Assembly: GCA_014925825.1 (NCBI GenBank)
Contig: JACGCK010000270.1
Span: 1 to 54,535 of the forward strand
Length of the DNA stretch: 54,535 nt
Source of the DNA: Pholiota molesta
Lineage: Eukaryota > Basidiomycota > Agaricomycetes > Agaricales > Strophariaceae
Direction: 5' to 3'
Shown: piece after piece, positions 1 to 9,481 of the stretch
Layout of the letters: every line of letters starts with the position of its first letter
How positions within the stretch are numbered: the first letter of the stretch is position 1
Notes under the pieces: generated by a model
The model's input: the letters and a program-made list of their open reading frames with translations, nothing else
Told to the model about the DNA's origin: nothing
Databases searched by the model: none
Made by a program: the position numbers and the translations under genes

Positions 1-627
1 GTTACATCGACCGATACGCAACCGATGGAAGACCTTCAAGACCCCATTGAAAAGGTTATAATCGACCTCACAGATGACCAGCCGGCGGATATTGGTTCAG
101 AAAGTTCAAATGTCATTCATGTCAATGTCAAGCCCACCAAAAAGGGCCTACCGAACGTGCCTGCGGAAGTCGCGCCGTGAAGCCAAAAAGGTGGCATCTA
201 CATCCTCCCTGGCTCGTCAGCATGAGGATGGATCACCGCCACCCCAACACACCAGCAGCGCCTCAAGTGCGCCTGCCCACGCCCAGCGCAGCCGCCCTTC
301 TGGTTCAGGCCGAACCACACGCGCCGCGCCGCGCCGCGACACAAATTCCGCCTGCAGAAGCTCCAGCCGTGATAGAGCAGACCGACGAATTCACGACTTC
401 TCGGTACCTGCCAGCCCCCGATGACGCACCACCTCCAGCGCTTTGTGGACTTTGGTTGTACGACGAGCCCGTACTTGCGTTCTGTATCGCGTTGGCCGGC
501 GGAGCAGAGGTACAAGCTGCTGAAAAGGATTCTTGAGTCCGGGGACCGCGATGCAGGGGTCTTGCCTTCGGAGATGGATATCGCCATTTTGGAACACCAA
601 TTCGACACTTATTTCATGGAGGATTAG
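1..627 (+). CDS. 3' end of an unrecognised gene, cut by the window edge
   Basis: Frame 1 is open from base 1 to about 169 and contains a hydrophobic-acidic IIDLTDD stretch resembling a SUMO-interacting motif. A plausible 44-nt intron (GTGAAG to TCAG, about 170-213) then joins it in frame to a Pro/Ala-rich stretch. Near 420-450 the reading has to move to another frame to reach a well-formed tail (PYLRSVSRWPAEQRY and onward) ending at 627. That shift may be a lesion or an unresolved intron. Decayed copies of the same segment lie at about 6098-6463 and 16540-16915, each followed by SPT2-related sequence. The segment therefore belongs to the duplicated block and was probably convergent with SPT2 originally. 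I do not recognise the family, and the gene may be a pseudogene. Confidence 0.35.
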
Positions 628-710
628 TTTCCTTTCACATTAGTAGAAGGTATCTTGTTTAAATCTATACTCCAACGGCACATATTTTGCATGAAAGATA
701 ATAGGCGCGG

Positions 711-869
711 GGATGCTACGGGTGCAGGCGCCCTCTTCGCCGCATCCTCCTTTTAATCCGTAAATCAATCCGTGGACTGCGTCGCCTCGCGGGGCGCGGC
801 GCTCGTGGTCGCGCTTCTCCTCTTCGAGCCTTTGCAGCCGCAGTTTCTCCTTCTGCTCGCACACTCAAA
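711..869 (-). pseudogene. SPT2 exon 1 fragment with internal deletion
   Basis: The left part (about 711-780) matches the intact SPT2 gene near 18451-18520, the segment coding for the FTDWFTDKKKDAA region. The right part (about 815-865) matches SPT2 near 19070-19120, the Arg/Glu/Gln-rich coiled coil. About 550 bp between them are missing, so this is a chimeric remnant. No full frame survives. Bases 870-1315 hold the segment that also follows the second SPT2 fragment (near 13950-14250), including matching text around 1190-1230 and 14200-14235, and no separate gene. Confidence 0.7.
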
Positions 870-1315
870 AAATAAATCTCTCATTATTTATACCGGTGTT
901 GCTTGATCAGTCTGCGCCACCATTGCGCATTGGGTGTGTTACCGCGGAAAAGCAGGAAATTATATTACTAAAAGTTGGCTAAAAGCGAAAGATTAAAAGA
1001 CAAGTAGAAAAACAGGATGATAAATGGATTAGATAAATGTGAAGTCATTAACATATGTATGAAGAAAGTAAGCCAGCGAGGACAAAAAGAGCGATGAAGA
1101 TGATGATAAACGGAAGGGCCTCGCGTCACCGGGCCGGGAGGGCTTCGACGGAATTGCGGGAGAATGGTGGCATGTCGCCGGAATGAGAATCCTGTTCCCA
1201 TCGATTGTCTTTTCCATCCAACATCTATACTCCAAACTACTGCGCCCATAACATTCTCCTCTACTTGCCCTGCGTCCGCTTCGCGTCCGTGTCGTTGAAT
1301 CGTCCACGTCGGGCT

Positions 1316-4300
1316 TTAAGATTCAAAAGCAATGCCATGCTTCTCCGCGGCTTCTTGCATCATGCGAACTTTGTCGTGCGGGTTCGACAGCAATTCCAAT
1401 CTCCTGGCCAGTGGAAAAAAAATCTCTGGGTTCATGCGGCGCACCAGCAACGACATCCACAACGACATCAACTCGATAGCATCAGCGTCCATGCCGTTCT
1501 CTGATGCTGTTATTGGCTCCTCATTCGACGACGATGGGTCAGTAGGGGCCGCGGGATGCTCCGACGGCGGCGAGGACACTGACGATGGCGAGGTTCCACT
1601 GTCAGGTGGAACAGAGGGTGAGCGAACTTCAATAGCGTGCGTGGTGTTGCGTTGCTCAGCCGTTTCCAGCCTGGGTCCTTCGTCGTTCTGCACTACTGGG
1701 ACGGCATCTGGAGCAGCAGCAGAGTGCAGGGTGTCGTTGACCATGGACTGCGAGGGATGCCCGTGATATGGAAGGTACGGGTCGCCATGATGAGATAGCG
1801 CTGGCCCTGCTGCCGCCGGCGATGGCCATGACCCCGTATTGGAGGACATATCTGGTGAGTCCCATGCCTCAGCCATACCTTCAGGCGCCCGTAGCTGATC
1901 GCTATCAGCAACCTCCGATGTCGACGAAGGCCGCCACGGTGATGCACTGTTGTATGCAGGTGTCTGGGCTGTCAAAGTTTCCGTATACGTTGCATGCGCG
2001 GTAGGACCCCCCGGCGCGGTGGCCACGGCGGTGCTTCGCCCGGGGTTGATACCATGTCGGTTGGAATTGTACATCGCGCCGTTGCTCTCCATGCCATGAT
2101 AATGGCCCTCGTTCCGCGGTGGAGACATGGTATATCGAGCCGCGGAGTCCAGGGTGTCATCTGCGCCAGACTGCAAATTATCCTCGCGATATCGCAGGTA
2201 CGGGTCTCTATGATCCAGTCGAAGTTGCGCTGGCCCTGCTGCCGCCGGCGACGGCCACGACCCCATATTGGAGGCCATACTCGGTGAGTCCCTAGCCTCA
2301 GCCACACCTCCAGACATCGGTAGCTGATAGCTATGAGCAGGTTCCGGTGGGGATGATGGCCACTGCAGTGACGCGCTGTTCGACACAGGCGTCTGGGATG
2401 CCAAAGCGTCCATATATGTTTGCCCCAGCGCGGTGGCTACGGAGGCGCTTGGATCGATAGCGCGTTGGTTGGGGATGTACATGGCATTGTTAATGATCAT
2501 GCCTTGACAACGACCTTCGTTCCGCATCGGAGGCATGGTATGTCCAGCCGCAGAGTCCAGGGTGCCATTTATGGTGGACTGCAAGTTATCCTCGCGATAT
2601 CGCAGGTACGGGTCACCATGATCAAGTCGCGCTGGCCCTGCTGCCGCCGGCGACGGCCACGACCCCATATTCGAGGTCATGCTCGGTGAGTCCCTTGCCT
2701 CAGCCACACCTCCAGACATCGGTAGCTGATAGCTATTAGCAGGTTCCGGTGGTGACGATGGCCGCCACAGTGATGTGCCTTGCGACGTAGGTGTCTGGAG
2801 TGTCGAGGCTTCCATATGATACATTGCATGCACATTAGTACCCACCTGTGCGGTGGCTACGGCGGCGCTTGGATCGATACCACTTTGGCTCGCCTCATTG
2901 TTCTCCATGCCTTGATAATGGGCCTCGTTCCGCGACGGAGGTACGGTATATCGAGCCGCAGAATCCAGGGTGTCATTTCCGATGGACTGCAAGGTATCCC
3001 GATGATATTGCATGTAGGAGTCGCTATGATTGAGTGGCGCTGGCACTGCTGCCGCTGGCGACGGCCACGAACCCGTATTGGATATCATGCTTGGTGAGTC
3101 CCTTTCCTCAGCCACACCTCCAGACATCGGTAGCTGATTGCTATCAGCAAGCTCCGACCCCGACGATGGCCACAACGATGATGCGCTATTCGACACCGTT
3201 GTCTGGAATGTCATGGCTTCCATGAACATTGCGCGCGCACTAGTATCCGGCGGCGCGGTGGTTACGGCGGCGCTTGGATTGGTAGAACGGTCGTTGATCT
3301 CCAGGCTTTGGTGATGGCCAGCCGAGGACAATGATGTTGCCGGCGAGAATGGGGCATGCTCTGACCACGCTGAAGATGAGGGGGTAGTGGAATAAGATGC
3401 ATGTGAAGAGGACGAGGACGCAAGCGAGGATGGCCAGGATGCAGGTGCAGATGCGGACGGTGAGGAGAATGCCGCCGGCGCTGATGATTCTATGCTACTG
3501 CAATGTGCCGGTATGTGGGTTTGAGTACCATCCACATTATTAACTCGCTGAGCCCTTGACGATCCAGATTCTCCCAAATGCGATGCTGATGGCGGTGGCG
3601 GCGGTGGTCCCCTCAGCTCATATTGTGTTCTGCGCTCATATTGTGCCTTGAGCTCATATCGCGCCCTCAGCTCATAGTCCAGCGTCGAATACCAGGCTAT
3701 GTAATCCGACATCTCCCAGCCAGAAGCCGGCGCCGACAACTCGGAGGGTGTGGCATTCGACAATGATGTCGACGATAAATTCGACGACGACGGCGGTGGC
3801 GGTGACGATGCCTCAAGCGCGTCTTCCAGCGATGAATAATCTGATCCTCGATTTGAAGTCTCCCAAGATGGCGATGACACCGCTGGCCTACTGTACGTGT
3901 GCCCCATCCACGAAGCAGCTCCGTTCGCCGGCGCAGATAGCTGTGGCATTGGCACCGCGGCATGACTGGCGTAGGCCTCTGCCGCGGTTGACTGCAAGTT
4001 TTGACCGGCCATGTCAAATGCGCCGTCTTGCTGATAAAGCGCTCCGGAGGCGCCGAACGCTGTTTGCGAATAGGGTGAACGATGCCCGGCATTGGCGAAT
4101 GCGAATGGCGAGTAGTCCTCCGTGCCATGCGATGCTTCATGAAATACATTACTAGAGGGCCAGTGTGTAGATGAGCGGTTCGAGATGGTCGACGGTGATG
4201 GATCCACTCCGTTAGCTACGGTTCCATAGCTGTAAGGCTGGTGGCTACCAGAGCCTTCATCGTACGGAGGCGTTGGTGGACAGGGGTAGGATCCTTGTGA

Positions 4301-4381
4301 AGGATCGAATGAGTGTGCACCATTCGACGTGGTCTGGTAAGCATTGCCATGGCTCTCATGACTATAAACATGATAATCAGT
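1316..4381 (-). CDS. Ser/Pro/Ala-rich repeat protein, copy 1
   Basis: A single exon is open from 4381 down to the stop at 1316 (about 1020 codons). The upstream boundary is a CAG acceptor at 4382-4383. The start is unresolved: an ATG at 4561 followed at once by GTAAGT is a candidate first exon, but joining it needs one more short exon. The N-terminus is rich in Tyr, Pro, Ser and Gly. The middle is low-complexity Ser with short Tyr/Glu/Arg repeats. Four tandem repeats of about 130 residues follow, each with PMSGGVAE, GSWPSPAAA and DTLDSAA-type motifs. A C-terminal helical segment (about the last 60 residues) is shared with copy 2 at 14256-15612. No known domain, signal peptide or membrane segment is visible. 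The good frame over 3 kb suggests it is or was a real gene; its function is unknown. Confidence 0.6.
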   Translation of the reverse strand, partial: TDYHVYSHESHGNAYQTTSNGAHSFDPSQGSYPCPPTPPYDEGSGSHQPYSYGTVANGVDPSPSTISNRSSTHWPSSNVFHEASHGTEDYSPFAFANAGHRSPYSQTAFGASGALYQQDGAFDMAGQNLQSTAAEAYASHAAVPMPQLSAPANGAASWMGHTYSRPAVSSPSWETSNRGSDYSSLEDALEASSPPPPSSSNLSSTSLSNATPSELSAPASGWEMSDYIAWYSTLDYELRARYELKAQYERRTQYELRGPPPPPPSASHLGESGSSRAQRVNNVDGTQTHIPAHCSSIESSAPAAFSSPSASAPASWPSSLASSSSSHASYSTTPSSSAWSEHAPFSPATSLSSAGHHQSLEINDRSTNPSAAVTTAPPDTSARAMFMEAMTFQTTVSNSASSLWPSSGSELADSNQLPMSGGVAEERDSPSMISNTGSWPSPAAAVPAPLNHSDSYMQYHRDTLQSIGNDTLDSAARYTVPPSRNEAHYQGMENNEASQSGIDPSAAVATAQVGTNVHAMYHMEASTLQTPTSQGTSLWRPSSPPEPANSYQLPMSGGVAEARDSPSMTSNMGSWPSPAAAGPARLDHGDPYLRYREDNLQSTINGTLDSAAGHTMPPMRNEGRCQGMIINNAMYIPNQRAIDPSASVATALGQTYMDALASQTPVSNSASLQWPSSPPEPAHSYQLPMSGGVAEARDSPSMASNMGSWPSPAAAGPAQLRLDHRDPYLRYREDNLQSGADDTLDSAARYTMSPPRNEGHYHGMESNGAMYNSNRHGINPGRSTAVATAPGGPTAHATYTETLTAQTPAYNSASPWRPSSTSEVADSDQLRAPEGMAEAWDSPDMSSNTGSWPSPAAAGPALSHHGDPYLPYHGHPSQSMVNDTLHSAAAPDAVPVVQNDEGPRLETAEQRNTTHAIEVRSPSVPPDSGTSPSSVSSPPSEHPAAPTDPSSSNEEPITASENGMDADAIELMSLWMSLLVRRMNPEIFFPLARRLELLSNPHDKVRMMQEAAEKHGIAFES
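1650..3285 (-). repeat. four coding tandem repeats of 406-420 bp
   Basis: The block that encodes AV(A/T)TA recurs at about 2018, 2429, 2850 and 3255, giving periods of 411, 421 and 405 bp. Unit lengths remain compatible with one frame and the encoded motifs are preserved, while the DNA has diverged. Expansion by unequal crossing over within the coding sequence is the simplest explanation. Confidence 0.8.
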
Positions 4382-4825
4382 CTGCTTGTTTCAGGTGCGG
4401 TTGAATTTCAACTCACGCTGTCTCTTCCTGCGCCCCTCCCTCAATCTGGACTCCCTCAAGGTGCGGTGCTCTGGATGTTATTTTTTGGTATGGATTGGAA
4501 AGACTTGCAAAAATCAGGTGGATACGAAAAGGTCTGAATGGCTCAACTTACAGTACGACATGATCCTTTAGAATGGCCTTCGTCTTTTTGGGACATCTTT
4601 CTTCAAATACACCGCTGTATCTACAGGTGGCCTGACGCAACGATCAGCCTGTGATTGAAGGGAGGGATCACACTAAAAACTTACATCCAAGTGACGGTTT
4701 GGGGCTTTTGGGTCCCGACCTTTCCGTCCTGGGCGCTGTTGATCTGATCGGCGCCTAAGGCGCACTCAGATCTCATAGTTTTGTGCTGATTCCTCCCTTG
4801 GGCGGAATCGTTGTCGCTGGTGGGT

Positions 4826-5440
4826 TCTGCAACTGTTCATTGACTGAGTCAAAACCAAACTATGCCATGCAGTTCATCTACTCACCATTATTCGTATCTA
4901 GGTGGGGTTGCGAAGCAAAGCTGCGCCCCGCTGCCGGAGGGCGTCCGAGTTCATGTTGGAAAGGATACGATGAGGGTCCGGCTCGGTCCTCCCCTGTATC
5001 TCGGTCCTCATGGCGTCCGAACGGGTACTGCGCCCATTGGCGCTGGTGGGTCCTGCAACAGTTTATGGACAGAGTCAAAACCAGACTATGCCATAGAGCT
5101 CATCCACTCACTGTTGTCATTCGCATATGGGTGGGGTTGCGAAGGATTGCTGAGCCTCACCGATGCTGGAGGCTGTCCAAGATGATATTGTGCCGGACGC
5201 GACGAGGGTCCGGCTAGGTTCTCCTCCTGCCTCTCGGTCCTGGTGGGTCCTGCAACAGTTTATGGACAGAGTCAAAACCAGACTATGCCATAGAGCTCAT
5301 CCACTCACTGTTGTTATTCGCATATGGGTAGGGTTGCGAAGGATTGCTGAGCCCACTGGTGCTGGAGGTTGTCCAAGATGATATTGGGCCGGACGCGACG
5401 AGGGTCCGGCTAGGTTCTCCTCCTGCCTCTCGGTCATCGT
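4826..5440. repeat. three tandem non-coding repeats of about 197 bp
   Basis: Three successive copies start near 4826, 5046 and 5243. Each contains GGGTCCTGCAACAGTTTATG or a variant, then CAAAACCAGACTATGCCAT, a GGGTTGCGAAG box and GAGGGTCCGGCT. The last two are nearly identical and the first is diverged. A single diverged unit lies at 15780-15970 upstream of copy 2 of the Ser-rich gene. The rest of 4562-6097 holds sequence shared with 15690-16300 (for example 4732-4770 with 15697-15735, and 5600-5720 with 16035-16155) and no gene that I can support. Confidence 0.8.
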
Positions 5441-6097
5441 GGCATCTCTATGCGTCGAGACCCCGTGTTGGCCATTATCCTCTAGGCGATGGAGATGCGG
5501 GTGTGTCAATCGATGGCGCTTGCGCTTCGAGGTTTGCGCTTCACTCAGGCTGCGTTTCCGACTAGGCGGTCGTGGGTACATGAGAAGGATGGGGGGATTT
5601 TTCGGTGTTTTTTTCGCTGGCCTCGCTTCCTTATATTGTGTCTATTTGGTTGGATTTCCGAGGACCTGTTCTTCCACGATGCATTGTTTAGAATCCTAAA
5701 GAATCTGATTGTCGAACAAGACAGGAACGACTACATTTTGTTTCTACGCCGCTGCATGGTGCCTACTCTCAGGCGTATTATTTCTGTCGTTCCCAGCAAT
5801 GAAAGCCTGTGTTCGAAAAAGAGAAAAATCGCATTGTGTATCACTAACCCGGACTCGAAATCAGAAATGCGGAGGGCCAAGTTGGGGCCAAGTACTTATT
5901 TGAACAAGGGACGTTGCTATCGATGGCGATGGAGTCAGAGCAGGCCTGGTACAGAGCTTCTTTTCCAGTCGCTTACAAGGTATCCACTGGTTGATTGGGA
6001 TGGGGACCATGGGATAAATGCGAGCATTTAGAGACTCGAAATGAAATCAAGGATTCAAGCGCTGCGCTATTAATAGATAAGTATATGGTCCAAGCGC

Positions 6098-6463
6098 ACC
6101 TACCAACGCCCAACGCAGCCTTCCTTCTAATTTAGACTCTAGAGCCTTTAGACCGAGCCACGGGGGACATTAGGAGTCATTGTACCACAAGTCTTGCCAG
6201 CAGAAGCTCCAACCCTGCTAAACCAGACTGACGAGGTCCACGGATTCCTCAGCACCTGCCACCCCCGGACCTCCGGCGCTTCATCGACTGATTACGTGAC
6301 GAGCCTGTATTTGCGCTCCTTGTCGCGTTGGCCGGTAGAGTAGCTGTTGAACAAGATCCTAGAGTCTAAGGAACGTAAAGCAGAGGGACTCTCGCCTTCG
6401 AAAATAAATATTGCCATTTTGGAACACCAATCTGACTTGAAGTCGGAGGATTTGCTTCCCCTG
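6098..6463 (+). pseudogene. decayed copy of the plus-strand gene tail at 1-627
   Basis: Similarity to 270-625 runs from the CCAACGCCCAACGCAGCC box to the ATTGCCATTTTGGAACACCAA box. Stops and frame changes are present (for example a TGA after the ATCGAC equivalent of the FVDF codons). The copy is interrupted at its right end by the Ngaro element, which begins at 6464. Confidence 0.65.
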
Positions 6464-6893
6464 ATAGGCTAACTTGGCTTGAGTTCCACCAAGTGTCCGG
6501 GATGGAGGATGAGATGAGAAAATAATATGATGATAATAATGTGATAAATAATCTGACATTAAGTATATTATCAAGAGAAAATAGTATGTCACGAAAACCC
6601 AAAGCGGGTGTTCGTGTTGTGCCTGGGACTTTCGCGGGCTTTGCGAAAATTCGAAAATTCGGAGCTGTGAACCGAGCCCGTAGACCGACCGATTTGGCGG
6701 AGGGCGCGTGTTCAGAAAGACATCCGCATTGGACCGGGCCGGGTCGATGATCCGGCGCGCGGGTGATCCAAAATATATTCGGCATTCCAAATCCGGATTT
6801 CGAAAATGAAAGCCAAAAGCCCGAGAAAGTCCTGAGCGTCTGGACGAGCCGATTTGTGGCATGTGTATGCCGAGAACAAACCTGCTATACCAA
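6464..6893 (-). repeat. Ngaro B2 repeat (430 bp, 3' terminal)
   Basis: It appears identical to 7121-7550 at a constant offset of 657. It begins at ATAGGCTAAC and ends at CTATACCAA, after which the two copies diverge. It defines the 3' end of the element. Confidence 0.93.
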
Positions 6894-6922
6894 ACACTGA
6901 ATAAGGGAGAAGGTGGGTGGGT

Positions 6923-7120
6923 CAAAAAATGGATAAAGATCTCCGAAAACAACCGATAAGGTTTTTTATGCGTCGGAACGATTTCAGAAGACGAAGAGAA
7001 GATAAGCTTTTCTTCGTCGATATATTGAAAGGTTATCTAAGCTGATGCTTATATAAAGATCTTGGTTCCGACGCCTATCTTTAGCTTATCCTAAGATGAG
7101 CCCTACGGGCTCATCGCGGA
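6923..7120 (-). repeat. Ngaro A2 repeat (198 bp, internal)
   Basis: It appears identical to 13092-13289, running from CAAAAAATGG to CATCGCGGA. It directly abuts B1 at 7120/7121 and is separated from B2 by a unique 29-nt spacer (6894-6922). Confidence 0.93.
7095..7115. other. perfect hairpin near the element end
   Basis: GATGAGCCC and GGGCTCATC form a perfect 9-bp inverted repeat around a TAC loop, five bases from the A/B junction. The same hairpin lies at 13264-13284 near the element's 5' end. A second perfect 10-bp pair, GCGTCGGAAC (6970-6979) and GTTCCGACGC (7065-7074), brackets most of the A repeat. These are candidate recombinase or RNA-structure sites; the role is inferred. Confidence 0.6.
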
Positions 7121-7550
7121 ATAGGCTAACTTGGCTTGAGTTCCACCAAGTGTCCGGGATGGAGGATGAGATGAGAAAATAATATGATGATAATAATGTG
7201 ATAAATAATCTGACATTAAGTATATTATCAAGAGAAAATAGTATGTCACGAAAACCCAAAGCGGGTGTTCGTGTTGTGCCTGGGACTTTCGCGGGCTTTG
7301 CGAAAATTCGAAAATTCGGAGCTGTGAACCGAGCCCGTAGACCGACCGATTTGGCGGAGGGCGCGTGTTCAGAAAGACATCCGCATTGGACCGGGCCGGG
7401 TCGATGATCCGGCGCGCGGGTGATCCAAAATATATTCGGCATTCCAAATCCGGATTTCGAAAATGAAAGCCAAAAGCCCGAGAAAGTCCTGAGCGTCTGG
7501 ACGAGCCGATTTGTGGCATGTGTATGCCGAGAACAAACCTGCTATACCAA
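7121..7550 (-). repeat. Ngaro B1 repeat (430 bp, internal)
   Basis: This is the copy of 6464-6893 that lies downstream of the recombinase gene. Bases 7551-7811 between it and the recombinase stop are the 3' untranslated part. They contain two adjacent imperfect copies of a TATGTTCATNGTTCAACGTC-type motif at about 7675-7730. Confidence 0.92.
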
Positions 7551-7811
7551 CCAGAGTGAAACTCACAACTGGTAGGTTGGACGAGGCATACATGGGCCCG
7601 AGTCCAGACTGGCACCCAACCCGAGAAGAGCTCTGGTTGGATCATTTATCTTAATGTTCAATATCTCAACATATCATATGTTCATTGTTCAACGTCGCAA
7701 TATATCGTATGTTCATGGTTCAACGTCGCAATCATCATTCAGCCAAAAGTTAAATGGTACAAGTGCAAAAGGAATAAGTATAGAATAAAGGTCTGAATGA
7801 TGAGTCTAAAG

Positions 7812-9481
7812 TTAAGCGTCCATCGAGCTATCTAATAAAGAACGAGCTATATTGTGATCAATGCGAAAGCGTTCGAAAATACCAGCCAATTCATCAATAT
7901 GAATTTTTTTGTATGCCTTGGATGTGCTCATGGGTAGTATCTCCTCCATGCGGCGCCAGTATAGCAGGAAGGAGAGAGAAGTCCAACCGCCTGTAGCGGC
8001 AACGACCTCGGGAGGAACGCCGGCCAGCAACAATTCGACAGCGCCTCCGATACGGAAACTGTGGCCAGAGACGTGGGCCAATGATGCCGATTTCCAGATA
8101 GAGGTGACGAAGTTTATGAATACGTGCTTGATCATGTTGCGATGGGCTCCGGATGGCAGGCGATAGGCGAAGAGTCCGGCGGAGGATGGGATATCCGCGT
8201 TGACATCCAGATGGTTGCGAAGAGCCCGACAGGGACATAAGGCGTCATCACGACCCGTTAGGATGACTGTAGCACCTTCTTCTTTAGTAGTCTTGGTCCA
8301 TGGGATGCGGAAATGCGCAGAATGTGTACCATCACGCAGGATACGGAATGAGACCCTGAAGAGATATAAGTAAACAATAATGATCATAGATAAATCGCGT
8401 ACGGAGATGATCGAAGGACGTGATAAGATTCGTTGAAGGATGCCTCGACGGATATCGTCGTCTCGCCGAGTCGTCTGCAGCCCCAGAATGTACAAAGGGC
8501 AACTGCCCATAGGGCGGCATGGAAGGGATCCGATAACGAGATAGCGCCACGCAAGCATACAAGGTGCTCTATAGATATAGGCGCGCGAAGGGGGCGCTTG
8601 TGCTTAGCGCCCTCCTTGTTGGCCGCCTTGCGCGCGAAATCCACCCAAGGATCATCTTCACCGTACCAAGGTGCATGGTTGACGACATGCCAGCTCCGAA
8701 TGCCGGATAGCCAGCTCTTGATAACACCACCGGTATGGCGCCCCTTGTATTCGGCGACGAAAGCGCAGATGAGCGCGTAAGAAGCAGGCATGCGATCGGC
8801 CTCGGGAATGGCATATTTATCACAGAATTGGGTCCAGCGAAGGAGGCCCGCGGCGTACGATGATTTTGTCTGAGGTGCGAGAGCGCCACGTATGCTCATA
8901 AGCACGGGGTCCACGAGGACCTCAGGGATGATATTGCTGAGATGTGATCGATGTTCGATACCGAAGGGAGTATTCCATGCGAATAAACGATCCGTTGCCG
9001 CAACGTGAGGGCGAAGGGAGTTCGTAGCGATTTCGCAGCCGGCTTTTGGTTTCCGAGGTTTGATAGTGCGCGATGCCGCAGTGGGAGGCGGATAATTCGT
9101 GAAGAGTGCGGGATGAGATGAGGTGGCATGAAGAGAGGCGTGAGATGAGATGTCGTGAGGAATTGGGGGTGTGAAGGTGATGTCGCGAGATGAGGGATCA
9201 GATGGTGATGATGCATAGAGGCTGTGATGGGACGAGGATGGAGATATTTTGGTATTATACAAAGAATGGGATAAAGAGTCTTGCAGAAGTAAATTTGGGT
9301 CACGAAAAACAACAAGATTGGATGCAGAAGAACTATTATATGCTACAGGAACCAGATGTGCAAATGGGTTGGTATTGAAAGTATGAGAAGACGGGGGGCG
9401 CGGAGGAGACGAGATGTCTTCACCCACGTCTCTCTCGACAGCACAAGCTGCCGAAAATTTGAACGGATTTAAACTAGACAT
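7812..9481 (-). CDS. Ngaro tyrosine recombinase (YR)
   Basis: The recombinase catalyses integration of the element DNA through a phosphotyrosine intermediate. Exons are 9481-8403 and 8355-7812, separated by a 47-nt intron (GTACGC to TTCAG, 8356-8402). Splicing joins the halves in frame and gives about 540 aa. The C-terminal catalytic half shows the first Arg in CRRLGE, the HxxR box in GHSFRIGG, and the Tyr in the FLLYWRR segment. The N-terminal 150 residues are Ser/Pro/His-rich. The start ATG at 9481 overlaps the RT stop (ATGTCTAG), so translation by reinitiation after RT is plausible. The gene looks intact. Confidence 0.93.

Noticed and set aside
4826..5440. CRISPR-like array
   Set aside because: Units of 197 bp are contiguous without spacers, and the genome is eukaryotic.
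6464..7550. direct repeats as LTRs of an LTR retrotransposon
   Set aside because: The repeats are split (A/B) rather than terminal LTRs, and the integrating enzyme is a tyrosine recombinase, with no DDE integrase or aspartic protease seen.
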